DNA of 64,000 nt, taken from positions 1 to 64,000 of the forward strand of contig JAPTJF010000277.1 in NCBI GenBank assembly GCA_029339195.1. Reading direction: 5' to 3'. Within the stretch, counting starts at the first letter, position 1. The number at the start of each line of letters is the position of its first letter. Under the pieces are notes generated by a model that saw only the letters and a list, made by a program, of their open reading frames with translations, made no database searches and was not told the DNA's origin. Of this stretch, positions 53,585-64,000 are shown one piece after another. This stretch comes from Micractinium sp. NFX-FRZ. Taxonomy: Eukaryota; Chlorophyta; Trebouxiophyceae; Chlorellales; Chlorellaceae. The translations under genes and the position numbers were made by a program.

Positions 53585-54319
53585 GCTGGCGCTGCGCCCA
53601 GCTGGCGCTGCCCCACTAGCTGGGCTGAGCAGGCGCTGCCTGTTGCACTTGTCGCCTGCATACCTGCTGCCAGCGCCCCCCCGCCTGCCAGCCCCTCTAC
53701 TTCCCTCGCTGCCGTGCATTGCGGCTTGAACTGTCCCCTCCCCCATCCTCTCGATGCCGCCCACACAATCACCTGCCGGCCCGTTGTACTTTGCATATTC
53801 TTGTTGTACAGTCACCCCTATACCTGCCCCTCCTCTTGGTCCATGCCGCATGCCAGTGTTCCACTGGCACCATTTGCTGTGCGTCGCTGTTTGTGCCGGC
53901 TGTGGTGGACAAGCTGTAACATAGCTGCTGTGATAGTCGGAGGCAATGTGGTGACAGACAGAGGGGTGATGGGAGGAGCAGGGCCGGGTGCGCTGCCAGG
54001 CGGCTGTCCTCAGTGCAAGGAGCGGCAGCTCAAATGCCACCGGGGGAAGAGGGGAGGGAAAAGCACAGCCAGGTGAGGCAACACGCAAGCAGCTGTGCAG
54101 TAGACAGCCGGCTTCAAAACTGGGAGGCTGGGCAGGAACGGGGGTCGAGAAAGAGCAAGGTGTGCTGCACTGCACCTGGGCGCGCAGGGGTGCCGCCGCG
54201 CTGGATGGTGGGGCAGCGCCAGCGGCGAGCAATTTAGAGGAGGAGGAGAACAGGAGATGCTGGGGTGGCTAAGGGCTCGGCCCGACCCACATCAACAGGC
54301 GCTTGGCATGGCGCTGCAA
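53585..54319. other. Convergent intergenic region
   Basis: 735 bases between two convergent stop codons. A TGTAA motif at 53915-53919, about 330 bases after the vWA-Pru stop, is the likely poly(A) signal of that gene. Nothing else is recognised. Confidence 0.5.
53915..53919 (+). terminator. Candidate TGTAA poly(A) signal of the vWA-Pru gene
   Basis: TGTAA within AAGCTGTAACATAGCTG, in a moderately AT-rich stretch of the 3' flank. Confidence 0.5.
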
Positions 54320-56463
54320 TCAGCCCCGTGCCCGGCGGTTTGCCTCCCGTGCCTCCCCCTCTGCATCCATCTGCACTTGGGGACAAGCAGCAGGCACAGC
54401 TGGGTGGTCAGGATTTGAGGGCGGCACGGCATCGCACTGCAGCATGCAGGCAGGCTTGCCGCCCACCGCACATCGCAAGAAATGCATCCAAAACAACACG
54501 GGCGGCATGCCATACCCCAGGCAGCATGGCTCCCGTGCACCTGCTGCCCCCCGAGCCGCTGCGTGCCCCTCACTCACGCAGCCACACCGGGCGAGCAGGA
54601 CCAACACAACAGGCCGGCAAAACAGAGAACATGCAGGATCAAGGGACGGGCCCCACCTGGTCTGCCAGCGCCTGCTGCTCCCGCAGCCGCTGCATGTCCT
54701 CTGGGGACAGGCCGCGCCGCGTGCGCAGCCGGTTGTACTGCACCGCCTCCTCCTCTGCAGGCGGGCCAAGGGCAGGGCCAGGTTGAGGACGATGGGCGGG
54801 TGAAGGCTTCATGATCTCAGAGCACGTCCGTATGTGCAACATGCAAAAACAGGCGGCCGAGGCTGAGGGAACGGGGGGGAGCGGGGGAGCACCCCGCCCA
54901 CCAACGCAATGTGCAGTGCCGATCTGGCACCCAGATAAGCTGGCGCCTGCTGCAAATGCCAGGGAGCAGTCCTGGCACAGCAGCGTGCACAGCGCTGCTG
55001 AGCTGGCGCCAGCCGAGGTGCTGACCTGGCGCCAGCTTGCGCCTGACAGCAAATGGGTGGTTCTCAGGCAGCTCGATCTGCTCCAAGTCCAGAGGCAGCG
55101 CGTCCCTGCGTGGAGCGAGGGCAAGGGGGACGGCGGGGGACGGACTTCCTCAACAGTCAAGCGGCAGCGCGCCCGAGCAGGCCATGGCGCGCAGATGCAA
55201 GCACAGAGAAGAGCAGTGCCCTGCTGGTGAGGGTAAGACGGCTCAGGCAGCAGCACAATAGGCACTCCGCTGGCGTATCGCTGCGCTGAGCTGAGAAAGA
55301 CACACAGAACGCCGCCGTCTGACTCATCAACAGCCAACCCCACCTCATCCCACCGTGCACAGCTACATGTCAGCCCAGCCCAATGACCCGCATGCCACCC
55401 CACCCCATCTCCCCGCCTCACTTCTCCACCTCCCTCCGCCGCCGCCGCCGCGCCGCCTCAATCTGCTCATCCGACAACTCCTCATACTGCATCTTCTTCA
55501 TCCCCTTGATGGCACCTGCACTATCACCAATGGCATGTATGAAGATCAGGTGGCAGATGACGAAATTTGCTGGCAGAGTGAGTGCCTTATTGGCACGACC
55601 GCCCCACGCCATGAATGGCGGACGAGCAGGGGGGAGAGCAGAGCAGAGGGAAAAGTGGGTTGCTCACAAACAGAACAGCTCCTGATACTGTGTACGTTAG
55701 TGCCATGGGCATTCCTCCACAACCCACCCCACCCGCCCAAGCCCACGCCACGCACGTGAGTAGGTTTGGTCATCTGCCACGCCGCCCTTCTTGAAGCCGC
55801 GCTCCTCCAGGCGGCTGCCCTGCGACCTGCACAGGGGAAGAGCGGGTGTGATGGTGGTGAGCCTCTGTGGGGGCAGTTTGTGTTGTATCAGCTCAGCAAC
55901 AATGCCTGCAGCAGCATCAACAGAGTGGTTGTAAGCGTGCATTGTTGGCTGAGCAGCTCCAAGAGGCTAAGGAGAGCAGCGGGCATGGGGCGGCGGGGCA
56001 GGGCAGGCGAGCGCTGATCAGCCGCTGCTTGACCAAACTGCCGCCCCGCCATGGCATGCCACCAAGTCCGTTGGGGACGTGCCTCCTATCACTGACACCT
56101 CCTGATACCGTGCAACCCTCAAACATACATCAATGTAAAAACAAGAGCTCACATCTTCTTCTTGACTGCCTTGGCTGTACGCAGCGCCGCAATGAGCCCC
56201 AAGAACGCGACCGGGGCGACGACGTACCACGGCTGCCCGCCAATGCTTGGGGGACCAGCTGCGGGCACCGGCTGCTGCGGGGTTGGATCTACTGCCTGGT
56301 ACAGATCTGCCTCAGAAATGCCAGCAGCCACAGCCACAGCCAGCCGACGGCGGGGGCGTGGGCGGCCCGCCGCCGCTGCCGCAGGAGCGTGGCAGCAGGC
56401 GCTGCGGGTGGGCAGGCGGGACGGGGCGGCCGCCAGGGCGGGGGCGCTCAAGGCCGCCGTCAT
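54320..56463 (-). CDS. Small plastid-targeted single-pass membrane protein, function unknown
   Basis: Six exons (56463-56153, 55826-55756, 55515-55422, 55105-55026, 54754-54657, 54370-54320) sum to exactly 234 residues. The N terminus is Ala/Arg-rich without acids (TAALSAPALAAAPSRLPTRS), typical of a chloroplast transit peptide. One hydrophobic helix (WYVVAPVAFLGLIAALRTA) lies at about residues 79-97, followed at once by a basic cluster (KAVKKK). The remainder is hydrophilic and highly charged: RLEERGFKKGGVADDQTYS, GMKKMQYEELSDEQIEAARR, LPENHPFAVRRKLAP and RGLSPEDMQRLREQQALADQ. The long charged C-terminal part probably faces stroma. I do not recognise the family. It shares a 290-base divergent promoter region with the Rab GDI gene. 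Confidence 0.75.
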
Positions 56464-56753
56464 TGGTGGGAGGCGGTGCGTGGAGGCTGATGGAGGGGCG
56501 GAGCGAGGCTGGGAGGCTGGCAGGTTCAAGTGGCCTCTGATCCTCAGCACCTCAGCACGGCCCTCCTATAGCGTGGTGTCGCTCCGCGGCAATCCCTGTC
56601 GGCAAATTGCACTGCGTGGGATTGCTTGCTGCCGCTGAGGGCCCTGAGAGGGAGACCCACCTTCCACCTCTGTGCCAACTCAGCATCTCGGGCGAAAAAA
56701 CTCAGCGTTTCGGGCTCTTGAGAGTTCCCAGCCGCTGTGATCAGCCCGTCAAA
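56464..56753. promoter_or_regulatory. Short divergent promoter region
   Basis: Only 290 bases separate the start codon of the plastid membrane protein gene (minus) from that of Rab GDI (plus). Both promoters and 5' untranslated regions must fit here, so a shared bidirectional promoter is inferred. No TATA box is obvious. Confidence 0.5.
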
Positions 56754-59700
56754 ATGGATGAGGAGTATGACGCCATTGTTCTGGGCACCGGCCTGAAGGA
56801 GTGCATTATTTCGGGCCTGCTGTCTGTGGACGGCCTCAAGGTGGGACGGCAGCAGACAGAAGAAGCGGGGAACTGACCGCCGGGCGCCAGATCGCACCTG
56901 CCGTGCCACTGACCCGCCCTCCTGGCGTCCCCGACGGCCGCATGGTGCTCCTGCAGGTGCTTCACATCGACCGAAACAACTACTATGGCGGGCAGTCGGC
57001 CTCGCTGAACCTGAACCAGGTGCCCGGCGGCGGCGGCGGCAGCTGCAGTGGCGGCAGCGGAGCGGGCAGACGCACTCAGCAGAGAGATTGCAGCTTGACA
57101 AGGCCCTGATGCAGTGCAGAGCCCAGCAGTTGCACGTAGCAAGCCGCCATCCCGCGCCGAATCAGCGCCTGTCGCTGCGCTGCTGCCTCGCGCGCTTGCC
57201 AACCGCTCACCTTCTCGCCGCCTGCCCACCTCCTGCCGTGCCGTGCCCCGCCCTCGTGTCTGTGTCCCTACGCAGCTCTATGAGCGCTTCCGGCCCGGCC
57301 AGAAGCCGCCGGCGGAGTTGGGCCCCAGCCGGGACTACAACGTTGACCTGGTGCCCAAGTTCATCATGGTGGGTGCTGGCAGGGGGCACTGGTGGGTGCT
57401 GGCAGCGGTGGTGGGTGCAGGGCAGCGGCGCTGGTGGCAGAGGACGGATGGGTGCTGGCAAGTGGGTGCACGAGTGCTATGAGCAGGTATTGGCTGAGGA
57501 CTGAGAGCGCTGCAAGATGACGGCACTCGTCTTCACCTCCCGCTGCGCACCAGTGCCACCCCACGCCAATATCCCGCCAGGCCGACAGCAACTTGGTGCA
57601 CGCGCTGCTTCCCCCAGATGTGACCAAGCACCCACACACCACTGGTCCCGCTGTGGCTTTGCGCCTGCTGCTGTTTTTGTGTGCAGGCCAATGGCAACCT
57701 GGTGCGGGTGCTGGTGCACACGGATGTGACCAAGTACCTGGAGTTCAAGGCGGTGGACGGCAGCTACGTGCTGAACAAGGGGCGGGTGGAGAAGGTAAGG
57801 AAGCAGCAGGCTTGAAGCAGTTTCCTGGCAGGAAGAAGACTGGCACGGGTAGTCTGTCACGCCTCTGGTGGAGGGGGCATGGAGCGGGTCAGGGGTGAAA
57901 ACTTGGAGCTGGGACTCTGGCCATGGTGTGCTGCGCTTGCTGCCTGCCGCCGCCATGCTTCTACGCTGCTGCTTAAACTCAAGTTAAGACCGCCATTCTG
58001 CCCATCCTGCCAGCCCGCCGCGCATCTCCCTGCCGCTTGTTTGCCCCATGCCTGCACATCTCCCCCTGCTGTCCCTGCCACCGGCTGGGGCATGCTGCCC
58101 GTGCTGCTGCCACTGCTGCTCTGCCGGGATTTCCTGCCCATGCTGCCTGCCCCTTCTGCCTGCTACTTATCTGCAGGTGCCCGTCACAGACTGGGAGGCA
58201 CTCAAGTCCCCCCTGATGGGGCTGTTTGAGAAGCGGCGCGCAGCCAAGTTCTTCTCGTACGTCCAGCAGTACGATGAGCGCAACCCGCAGGTGCAGTACA
58301 GGTTTAATTCAGCTCACAACAGCATGCATGCGGGGAGGCGGCTGTGCACCTGTAGCTAGGCCCGGCATTGCTTCAAATGGGCTGGGGGCAGGGCTGGGTT
58401 GCCTGCACCTGCCCACAGCGCCTCCCCTCACCGCGCCGCCCCTGCGCTGCGCTGTGCTGTGCTGTGCTGCAGACCTGGCGTAACTGGGACCTGAGCCGCA
58501 TGACCATGCACGAGCTGTACACCCAGGTGCGGTGGATTGGTTGCCTGCCTGCCTGCCTACCTGCTTGCATGCTTAGTGGGCTGCCGACGCACCTGCTTCA
58601 CACCTGTTAGGCGGCCAGCCAGGGCAAGTGGCTTTCTGTGTTCACCGTAGCGCAGTGATTGTTTTGTTCATGACCACCCTCTCCTCGGCTGCAGTTTGGG
58701 CTGGACGTGCAGACAATCGACTTTGTGGGGCACGCGATTGCGCTGCACCAGAACGACGGCTACATGATGCAGCCGGCGCTGCCGACGGTGCTCAAAATCA
58801 AGCTCTACTACGAGTCCATGATGCGGTGAGGGGGGACATGGAGCGTGCTGTGTCGCTTTGCATGTTGATGGCGATGGCGGATGCAGTATGTTGGTGCGTG
58901 GGGGGAACCCCTCAGGGGCTGGTTCAACATGGTGCTCGGGATTGAGCTGCACCATGAGTCGATGATGCGGTGAGGGGGGAGTGGGGGCTCGTGGTGGGGT
59001 TGCCTGTCGTCGGTGCATCTGCTTGAAGCGAGGCTGCTCCGGCATCAAGCAAGGGGTGCGTTGGCGGCGCAGCGGCATCATGGAGCCGACCCCGGAGCAC
59101 GCCGCCGCATAGCATGTCAGCACCGCTGCCTGGCTCCTGCCTGCCTGCAGGTATGAGGGCCTGACCTCGCCCTACATCTACCCGCTGTATGGCCTTGGCG
59201 AGCTGCCGCAGGTGGATGGGTGGCAGCTGTGCTGCACGGCTCCGGGCTGACTGGGCTGGGCTGGGATTGGCACATCTGCCGTGTGGCAGGGGTGGCATCC
59301 GTGTGGCACGCAGAGCCCAGGGGGGCTGTACTCTGTGGCTGCCCCTGCGTGTGTGTGCGCCCCCCTCCTGCACACTCCGTGTGTTGGTCCCGGCGCCCTT
59401 ATCGCCCACATCTTAACACACCGTGGCCCAGCTGCTTCCGCCTCTCCCACAGCCTGCCATGCATTTCGTGGCTGAGTGTGGTGGCACTGCGGCATGCACA
59501 TGCTGGCCTGTCACGCTCCACCCATCTCACCCACTACTGCGTGTGAATGACCCGCACACGCTGTGCAGGCCTTTGCGCGGCTCAGTGCGGTGTATGGCGG
59601 CACCTACATGCTGGCCAAGCCCGATGTGGAGGTTGTGTATGACGAGAGCGGGGCGGCGGTGGGGGTGAAGAGCGAGGGGGAGACTGCCAAGGCCAAGTTT

Positions 59701-61870
59701 GTGGTGGGGGACCCAACCTACTTCCCAGAGAAGGTGTGTGGGGACGGGGGGGAATGGTGTGCTTTATTATTCGACTTGAAGACGACATGACGGAAGGGCA
59801 ACTGAGCCTCTTGATTGACTGACGTGGCATGTGCGTTGTGGCTGGGGGTTGGGATGGTGGGCAGCGAAAAAGAGCTGCCCGCCGGCTACTTGCTCCCTGG
59901 GCGGATGTTGCCCGGCATGACCAGCCAGTTCCCAGTGTGCACGGCAACTTCTGCATGTATCCACCCTCGCTTCGCTTCTCCACAACCTCTTCCCCCAACC
60001 CTGCCCCTGGGCCTCCCCCGCAGGTGCGCAAGACGGCGCGTGTGGTGCGCGCCATGTGTGTGATGAGCCACCCCATCCCGTCCACCAACGACAGCCACAG
60101 CGTGCAGATCATCCTGCCGCAGAAGCAGCTCAACCGCCGGCACGGTGAGCGGGCGGGCGGGCGGGCAAGCGACTTTGCAGAGGCGGTGCTGCACATGCCA
60201 GGCAGGGGTTCTGCACGCCTTCTACCGCTCCTACTCCCACACAACTTTCTGACTGTAGGCTTCCTCCTCACTTCTGCGCCTTGCCCCCCGACACCTGCAT
60301 TGTCTGCTGGCCCCGTGTGCGCCTTCAGGCTTGCCTCCCATCATTCTGCTCTGTCGTCCTTGCCCGCTCCCCCTTTGCCGGCCACCTACAGCTTCTGTGC
60401 TCCCACCCCCACACCATCCGTGTGTTCTGTCCTTCGCCCCTGGCGCTCCTCCCACCCTTTCCCGTCTCGTCATTCTCTCCCCCCACCTGTTTTCTGTATC
60501 CCCCTGCAGACATCTACGTCTTCTGCTGCTCGTACTCGCACAACGTGGCGCCAAAGGACAAGTGGATTGCGTTTGTGTCCACCACCGTGGAGACCTCGGA
60601 CCCGCAGGCTGAGCTGGCGCCAGGTGGGCGAGGGCGAGGGGCCCTGCTGGCTGGGTGGCAGCGTTGGTGGAGTGGGGTGCATGTGCCGCACCACCGCCCT
60701 CACCCACGGCGGTGTTGCCCGGGCAGGAAGAGGCACCACTTGCCCGCCTATCTTACGCTGGATGGCCACATGCTTTTCTTTACGTGACAACGAGCACGCA
60801 ACATATTGATGCCAGAGGGGCGCACTGCCAGCACATCGACATGCAGGCCCGCGGCTGCCTGGCAAGCTTTAGCGGGAGGGTTGCAAAGGCTTGCCCACCG
60901 ACCATCTATGCGTTGCCTCTGTGCAGGCCTTCACCTGCTGGTCACGCTTGAGTACAGGCTTGCAGAGGCTTGCTTGCCGACCATGTATGCACTCTTTCAT
61001 CTGTGCAGGCCTGCAGCTGCTGGGCAAGATTGACGAAAAGTTTGTGGAGGTGGTGGACGTGTGGGAGCCCCTGGAGGACGGCAGCCGCGACAAGGCATTC
61101 ATCTCAAAGGTGGGCTGCTCCCCCCCCCCCCTGCATCACCCTCATTTATTTCATTCCATTCTAGTCTGGGGCAGTCTGTGGGCGGGGCCAGAGGGTGAGC
61201 GCCTGCCGCAGCCAAGCTGGGCCATCATGTCACAAATGCCGCTCCAGCGTGGGTCAGGGTGTGGGGCCAGGTGTGGTGGGCGTGGCGCGGGACTTGGGAG
61301 GCGAGGCCCGCCCACCCGGTGACTGGTCACCCACCCACCCAGTAGCCCACCCTCTGGTTCCCATCTTCTCCTCACTTGCAGGGCTACGATGCCACCCCGC
61401 ACTTTGAAAGCGGGGGTGCGCGCCGTGGCCCCACCCCTATCCACCCCAGCTTGCCTACCCTCTCACCCACCCACTTGCCCACCCTCTTCCCCTTCTACTG
61501 CAGGGCTACGACGCCACCTCCCACTTTGAGACGGAGATCCACGATGTGCTGGACATGTACCGCCGCATCACAGGTAGGGTGGGCGGGGCTTTACAGTACC
61601 ACAGCCAGGGGAGGGTGCTGCCTGAGGATGTGCTGGACATGTACCGCCGCGTCACAGGTGGGGTGGGCGAGGTGGAATGCAGTACCACAGCCTCTTGCGG
61701 GTGCCGCCCAGGATTCCTCGCACCAAACTGTACATCTGCTGTACATCTGCCGTACTTCTGCTGCACATCACGCATTCCCCCCCTGCCCCCTGCCTGTTAT
61801 GCCCCCTGCTGCAGGCAAGCCGCTGGATCTTGACAAGGAGGACCTGCGCAAGCGGCAGGAGGCGCAGTAG
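56754..61870 (+). CDS. GDI1: Rab GDP-dissociation inhibitor
   Basis: Fourteen exons give 445 residues, the usual plant GDI length: 56754-56840, 56957-57019, 57276-57368, 57687-57794, 58177-58290, 58473-58526, 58695-58825, 59151-59211, 59569-59733, 60024-60144, 60510-60623, 61009-61109, 61504-61573 and 61815-61870. It starts [20 protein letters not shown] with the FAD-like dinucleotide-fold glycines, then [11 protein letters not shown]. Further family blocks are [55 protein letters not shown] and [20 protein letters not shown]. The protein extracts prenylated, GDP-bound Rab GTPases from membranes and recycles them through the cytosol. Sequence conservation is high, and it looks intact. At least five of its exon edges have diverged copies in the adjoining introns. 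Confidence 0.96.
57578..57740 (+). repeat. Echo of GDI exon 4 start
   Basis: Exon 4 starts with GCCAATGGCAACCTGGTGCG at 57687. A copy lies 106 bases upstream at 57578-57634 (CAGGCCGACAGCAACTTGGT ... GATGTGACCAAGCACC) and also follows CAG. Confidence 0.85.
58787..58980 (+). repeat. Echo of GDI exon 7 end
   Basis: The end of exon 7 with its donor (GAGTCCATGATGCG|GTGAGG) at 58787-58836 recurs at 58931-58980 (GAGTCGATGATGCG|GTGAGG), 144 bases into the intron. Confidence 0.9.
60881..61031 (+). repeat. Echo of GDI exon 12 acceptor region
   Basis: Polypyrimidine tract, acceptor and first bases of exon 12 (TGTGCAGGCCTGCAGCTGCT at 61003) are preceded 80 bases earlier by a copy (TGTGCAGGCCTTCACCTGCT). 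The duplicated unit also contains TTGCCGACCATGTATGC upstream. Confidence 0.88.
61374..61538 (+). repeat. Echo of GDI exon 13 start
   Basis: TGCAGGGCTACGACGCCACC at exon 13 (61499) has a copy 123 bases upstream (TGCAGGGCTACGATGCCACC at 61376), continuing CACTTTGA in both. Confidence 0.92.
61543..61675 (+). repeat. Echo of GDI exon 13 end
   Basis: GATGTGCTGGACATGTACCG with the following donor (CACAG|GTAGGGTGGGCG) at 61543-61585 recurs at 61627-61670 with donor CACAG|GTGGGGTGGGCG. With the entry above, both ends of one 70-base exon have been copied into its flanking introns. Confidence 0.93.
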
Positions 61871-63436
61871 AGCCCCCCACTGAGGCCAGGGGCCGGGGGT
61901 CTGGGGATCCTGGTGGCGCAGCACCCTCTCCCGTGGCACACAGCACAGGGCAGGGGGCCGCTGGCGCAACGCGCTCGCGCGTGAGGTGCAGAAGGGTGCC
62001 GGGGTGAACTGGCGAAGCACGCTCGCTCCCCAGGCGCGGTGGCAGGCGCTGGCGGCCAGCTTGCGATCAGGGCGGGGCCGGACAGCGCCTTGGGCGGTGG
62101 AGAGAGCGCAGCCTGGGCTGCGCGGGCTGGTGCCGCAATGCCAGCCCTCCTCGTACAAGCCGACCCCATCACCACCCACCCCTCGCACGCGTTTTGTTTT
62201 ACCACCCAACCACACACCCCTTGGTCACTGCACTTTGCATGAACAACGGACACGATTTTCAGCATGTAACGAACAGACGCACAGGCCATGCAGGGTCCCC
62301 TTGGCATGCTGGCTTCTGTTGGCATGTGGGGCCGCCGCCGCTGAATGCTGCGCTTGTTTACACCGGGGTGCAGCGTGGGCTGCAGCCCCCCAAAACAGTG
62401 ACAAGCCACTGAGTTGCTTCCCTCTCGTTGTGGGCGCGATGTGCAGACAGATGGCAGGCGGGCTTGCAGCGGCACACAATCTCTTGGCCCCCCTGGCTAC
62501 GCCGTAACTTGGAGTAGAAAGATGACATGTTTTACTCCCTGGGCGGTGTGGAAAAGAAACCGGCTGGGGAGCAGGAGATCAGGGTCAGGCAGGACAGAGT
62601 AAGGCAAGACAGAAAAACTTGTGCACGGTGGGGCAGGCTGAACACTGGCCTTCCGGCCAGGCAAGATGGGTGGCATGGTAGGCGTAGCATGCTTGGGTCA
62701 GTGTGGAAGTGGGTGTGCTCGTGCTGCAGCTGGTGCGGGCCAGGATGCAAGGGCGCAGGAACAGGTAAGGAGGCATGCATGTGTGGAGAAAGGAGGGGAG
62801 GGGTCACCCTGGGAAGTCGAGGAGGTGCCCGCTCGGGCGACAGGAGTGCGTGCGCAGGGATGAGACCGGAGACAGGGGAAGGCAGATGCGCAGCGATGCT
62901 GGGGACTGGAACAAGGGCTGAATGGGCGCAGGGCGCACGGGGGGATGGGACAAGCGTGCACGCGCAGGGAAGGCGCTTGATGCGCAAAATCAGTGAGCAG
63001 GGGGGTCAGCTGAGCAGAGTTGGGTGGGGTCAGAAAACGCAAACTTCGTAGGGGGGTAGCGGTGCAAAGAGCCAAGTGAGCCAGGCACAGGACCGGGCAC
63101 CTGGCGTGTGTCAAGTTGGAACGGCAACTTGTTGGCACTTCAAAGACAGCTTGCACAGTGCATGCTGCGTGTGCGAGGGTGGCCATGGAAGAGAGTGGAT
63201 GTGGCGGCCACATGCCGCTCAGTGACGGTCGCGGCTGAGCAACTGCCAGGCCAAAATTGAGCAGAAAGACAGCAGTGTGTGCACCGCACAGCAAAGCTGA
63301 GCAGCACAGGCAGGGCGGCGAGTGAGGAGAGGCCTGCCAGTGGTGGGTGAGCCCAGCCCTGGCGCCCTCCAGGCCAGACGCTGTATTTGTTGTGACTGGG
63401 CTGAGCACCCACTCAGGGGGTGGGCATGCCGAGTGC
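61871..63436. other. Convergent intergenic region after GDI
   Basis: 1.57 kb between convergent stops. A TGTAA motif at 62265-62269 is the likely GDI poly(A) signal, about 395 bases after the stop. The rest is G-rich with no recognisable gene or element. Confidence 0.5.
62265..62269 (+). terminator. Candidate TGTAA poly(A) signal of Rab GDI
   Basis: TGTAA within CAGCATGTAACGAACAG in an AT-richer part of the 3' flank. Confidence 0.5.
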
Positions 63437-64000
63437 TCAGAGGCGCTCCTGCTGCGTCCGCTGCCCCTGCAGCTTGGCACGGTGCGCCGCGAGCGACTGC
63501 AAGCAGGCAAATTTGCCTTAAAGGGCACGTGTGGGTGGGGGGAGGTAGGCGAGGATCAGAAGAGAGAAATGAGGTGCGTCCCTCAAGGAACGAGGGTGCC
63601 TCCATCCCAGTTAGGGGACTACCTTCTGCAGCACTGCTTTGCAGATGGAATCGAGCATGCGGGAGGGGCAGGCAGGCAGGCAGGCAGGCAGGCGGGCAGG
63701 CCAGCAGGCTGCAGGCAGTCTGGCACAAGGCTGGCCCTGCAAGGCCTTCTGCCAGCTCACCCGACGGTTGGTTATGATCCGCCTGTACATACGAGGGTCC
63801 TCCGTTTTTAGGGCCTCCAGCTCCTCCTCCGTGTATTTCTGCCCCCACCGCCGCCGCCCCTGCTGCGCCTGCTGTGCCTGCTGCACCTGCTGGCTGTCGC
63901 TGCCGCTGTCGTTGCCCCGCTCGCTGCCAGCGGCCCTGCCGCTGCTCTGGCCTTGCACCCCCGCGTCTGCGTTTGCGGCATCAGCGGCGGCATCAGGCGC
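63437..64000 (-). CDS. bZIP-like transcription factor, partial (5' part beyond the window)
   Basis: Two exons are visible: from the window edge to 63761, and 63496-63437. The first encodes an acidic/Gln-rich segment (QQVQQAQQAQQGRRRW) and YTEEELEALKTEDPRMYRRI. Joined at the phase-0 intron, the sequence continues ITNRRSLAAHRAKLQGQ, which has the bZIP basic-region spacing Asn-x7-Arg and resembles plant VIP1/RF2a-type factors (DPKRAKRILANRQSAARSK). The frame then stops at QQERL, only about ten residues after the invariant Arg, so no full leucine zipper follows. Either a further 3' exon is joined before the stop by a weak donor, or the zipper has been lost. Nuclear DNA binding is inferred. The start codon is outside the window. 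Confidence 0.6.
63668..63714. repeat. GGCA tetranucleotide array
   Basis: About ten GGCA units within the intron of the bZIP-like gene. Confidence 0.92.

Noticed and set aside
52607..54232. 541-codon minus-strand open frame
   Set aside because: Antisense shadow of the vWA-Pru last exon and its 3' flank; its composition mirrors the Ser/Gly codon runs of the real gene.

Overview
The window is nuclear DNA of a green alga, most likely a trebouxiophyte of the Chlorella lineage. The reasons are high GC content, many short GT-AG introns (a minority GC-AG), low-complexity Gln, Ala and Ser runs inside proteins, TGTAA motifs downstream of several stop codons, and gene content typical of the green lineage. 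There are no operons. All gene models were spliced by hand from conserved protein motifs and splice-phase bookkeeping, so exon edges are predictions. For ten models the inferred exons sum to an exact multiple of three, which is good internal support.

Layout, left to right. 85-780: a degenerate copy of the region upstream of and inside the 5' end of the DMAP1 gene at 7109-8369. 849-6121 (-): a leucine-rich-repeat receptor-like kinase. 6170-7032 (+): a small coiled-coil protein (weak model). 7917-12538 (+): DMAP1/SWC4 chromatin protein. 13022-17953 (+): plastid-type SET-domain lysine methyltransferase. 18445-22981 (+): KAB-type aldo-keto reductase. 23671-25705 (+): ankyrin-repeat protein with a Gln-rich coiled tail. 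25965-36228 (-): a 25-exon type II membrane exostosin-family glycosyltransferase with EGF-like modules. 37514-42667 (+): a BRCA1/BARD1-type protein with RING, RanBP2 zinc finger and tandem BRCT. 44511-46501 and 47244-48662 (both -): two unrecognised proteins that are tandem paralogues. 49659-53584 (+): a protein that appears to join an Rpn10-like vWA domain to an Rpn13-like Pru domain. 54320-56463 (-): a small plastid-targeted membrane protein. 56754-61870 (+): Rab GDP-dissociation inhibitor of 445 residues. 63437-64000 (-): the 3' part of a bZIP-like gene that runs off the window.

The genes do not form one pathway. They cover signalling (LRR kinase), chromatin (DMAP1), DNA repair (BRCA1-like), protein turnover (vWA-Pru), vesicle traffic (GDI), cell-surface glycan synthesis (exostosin) and plastid functions (SET methyltransferase, small membrane protein). 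The most unusual single gene is the vWA-Pru protein. The most pervasive oddity is a recurrent pattern, seen in at least six genes, of short tandem duplications of roughly 40-140 bp that copy an exon edge with its splice site into the neighbouring intron, leaving decaying 'exon echoes'. Five introns start with GC in an AG|GCAAG context.
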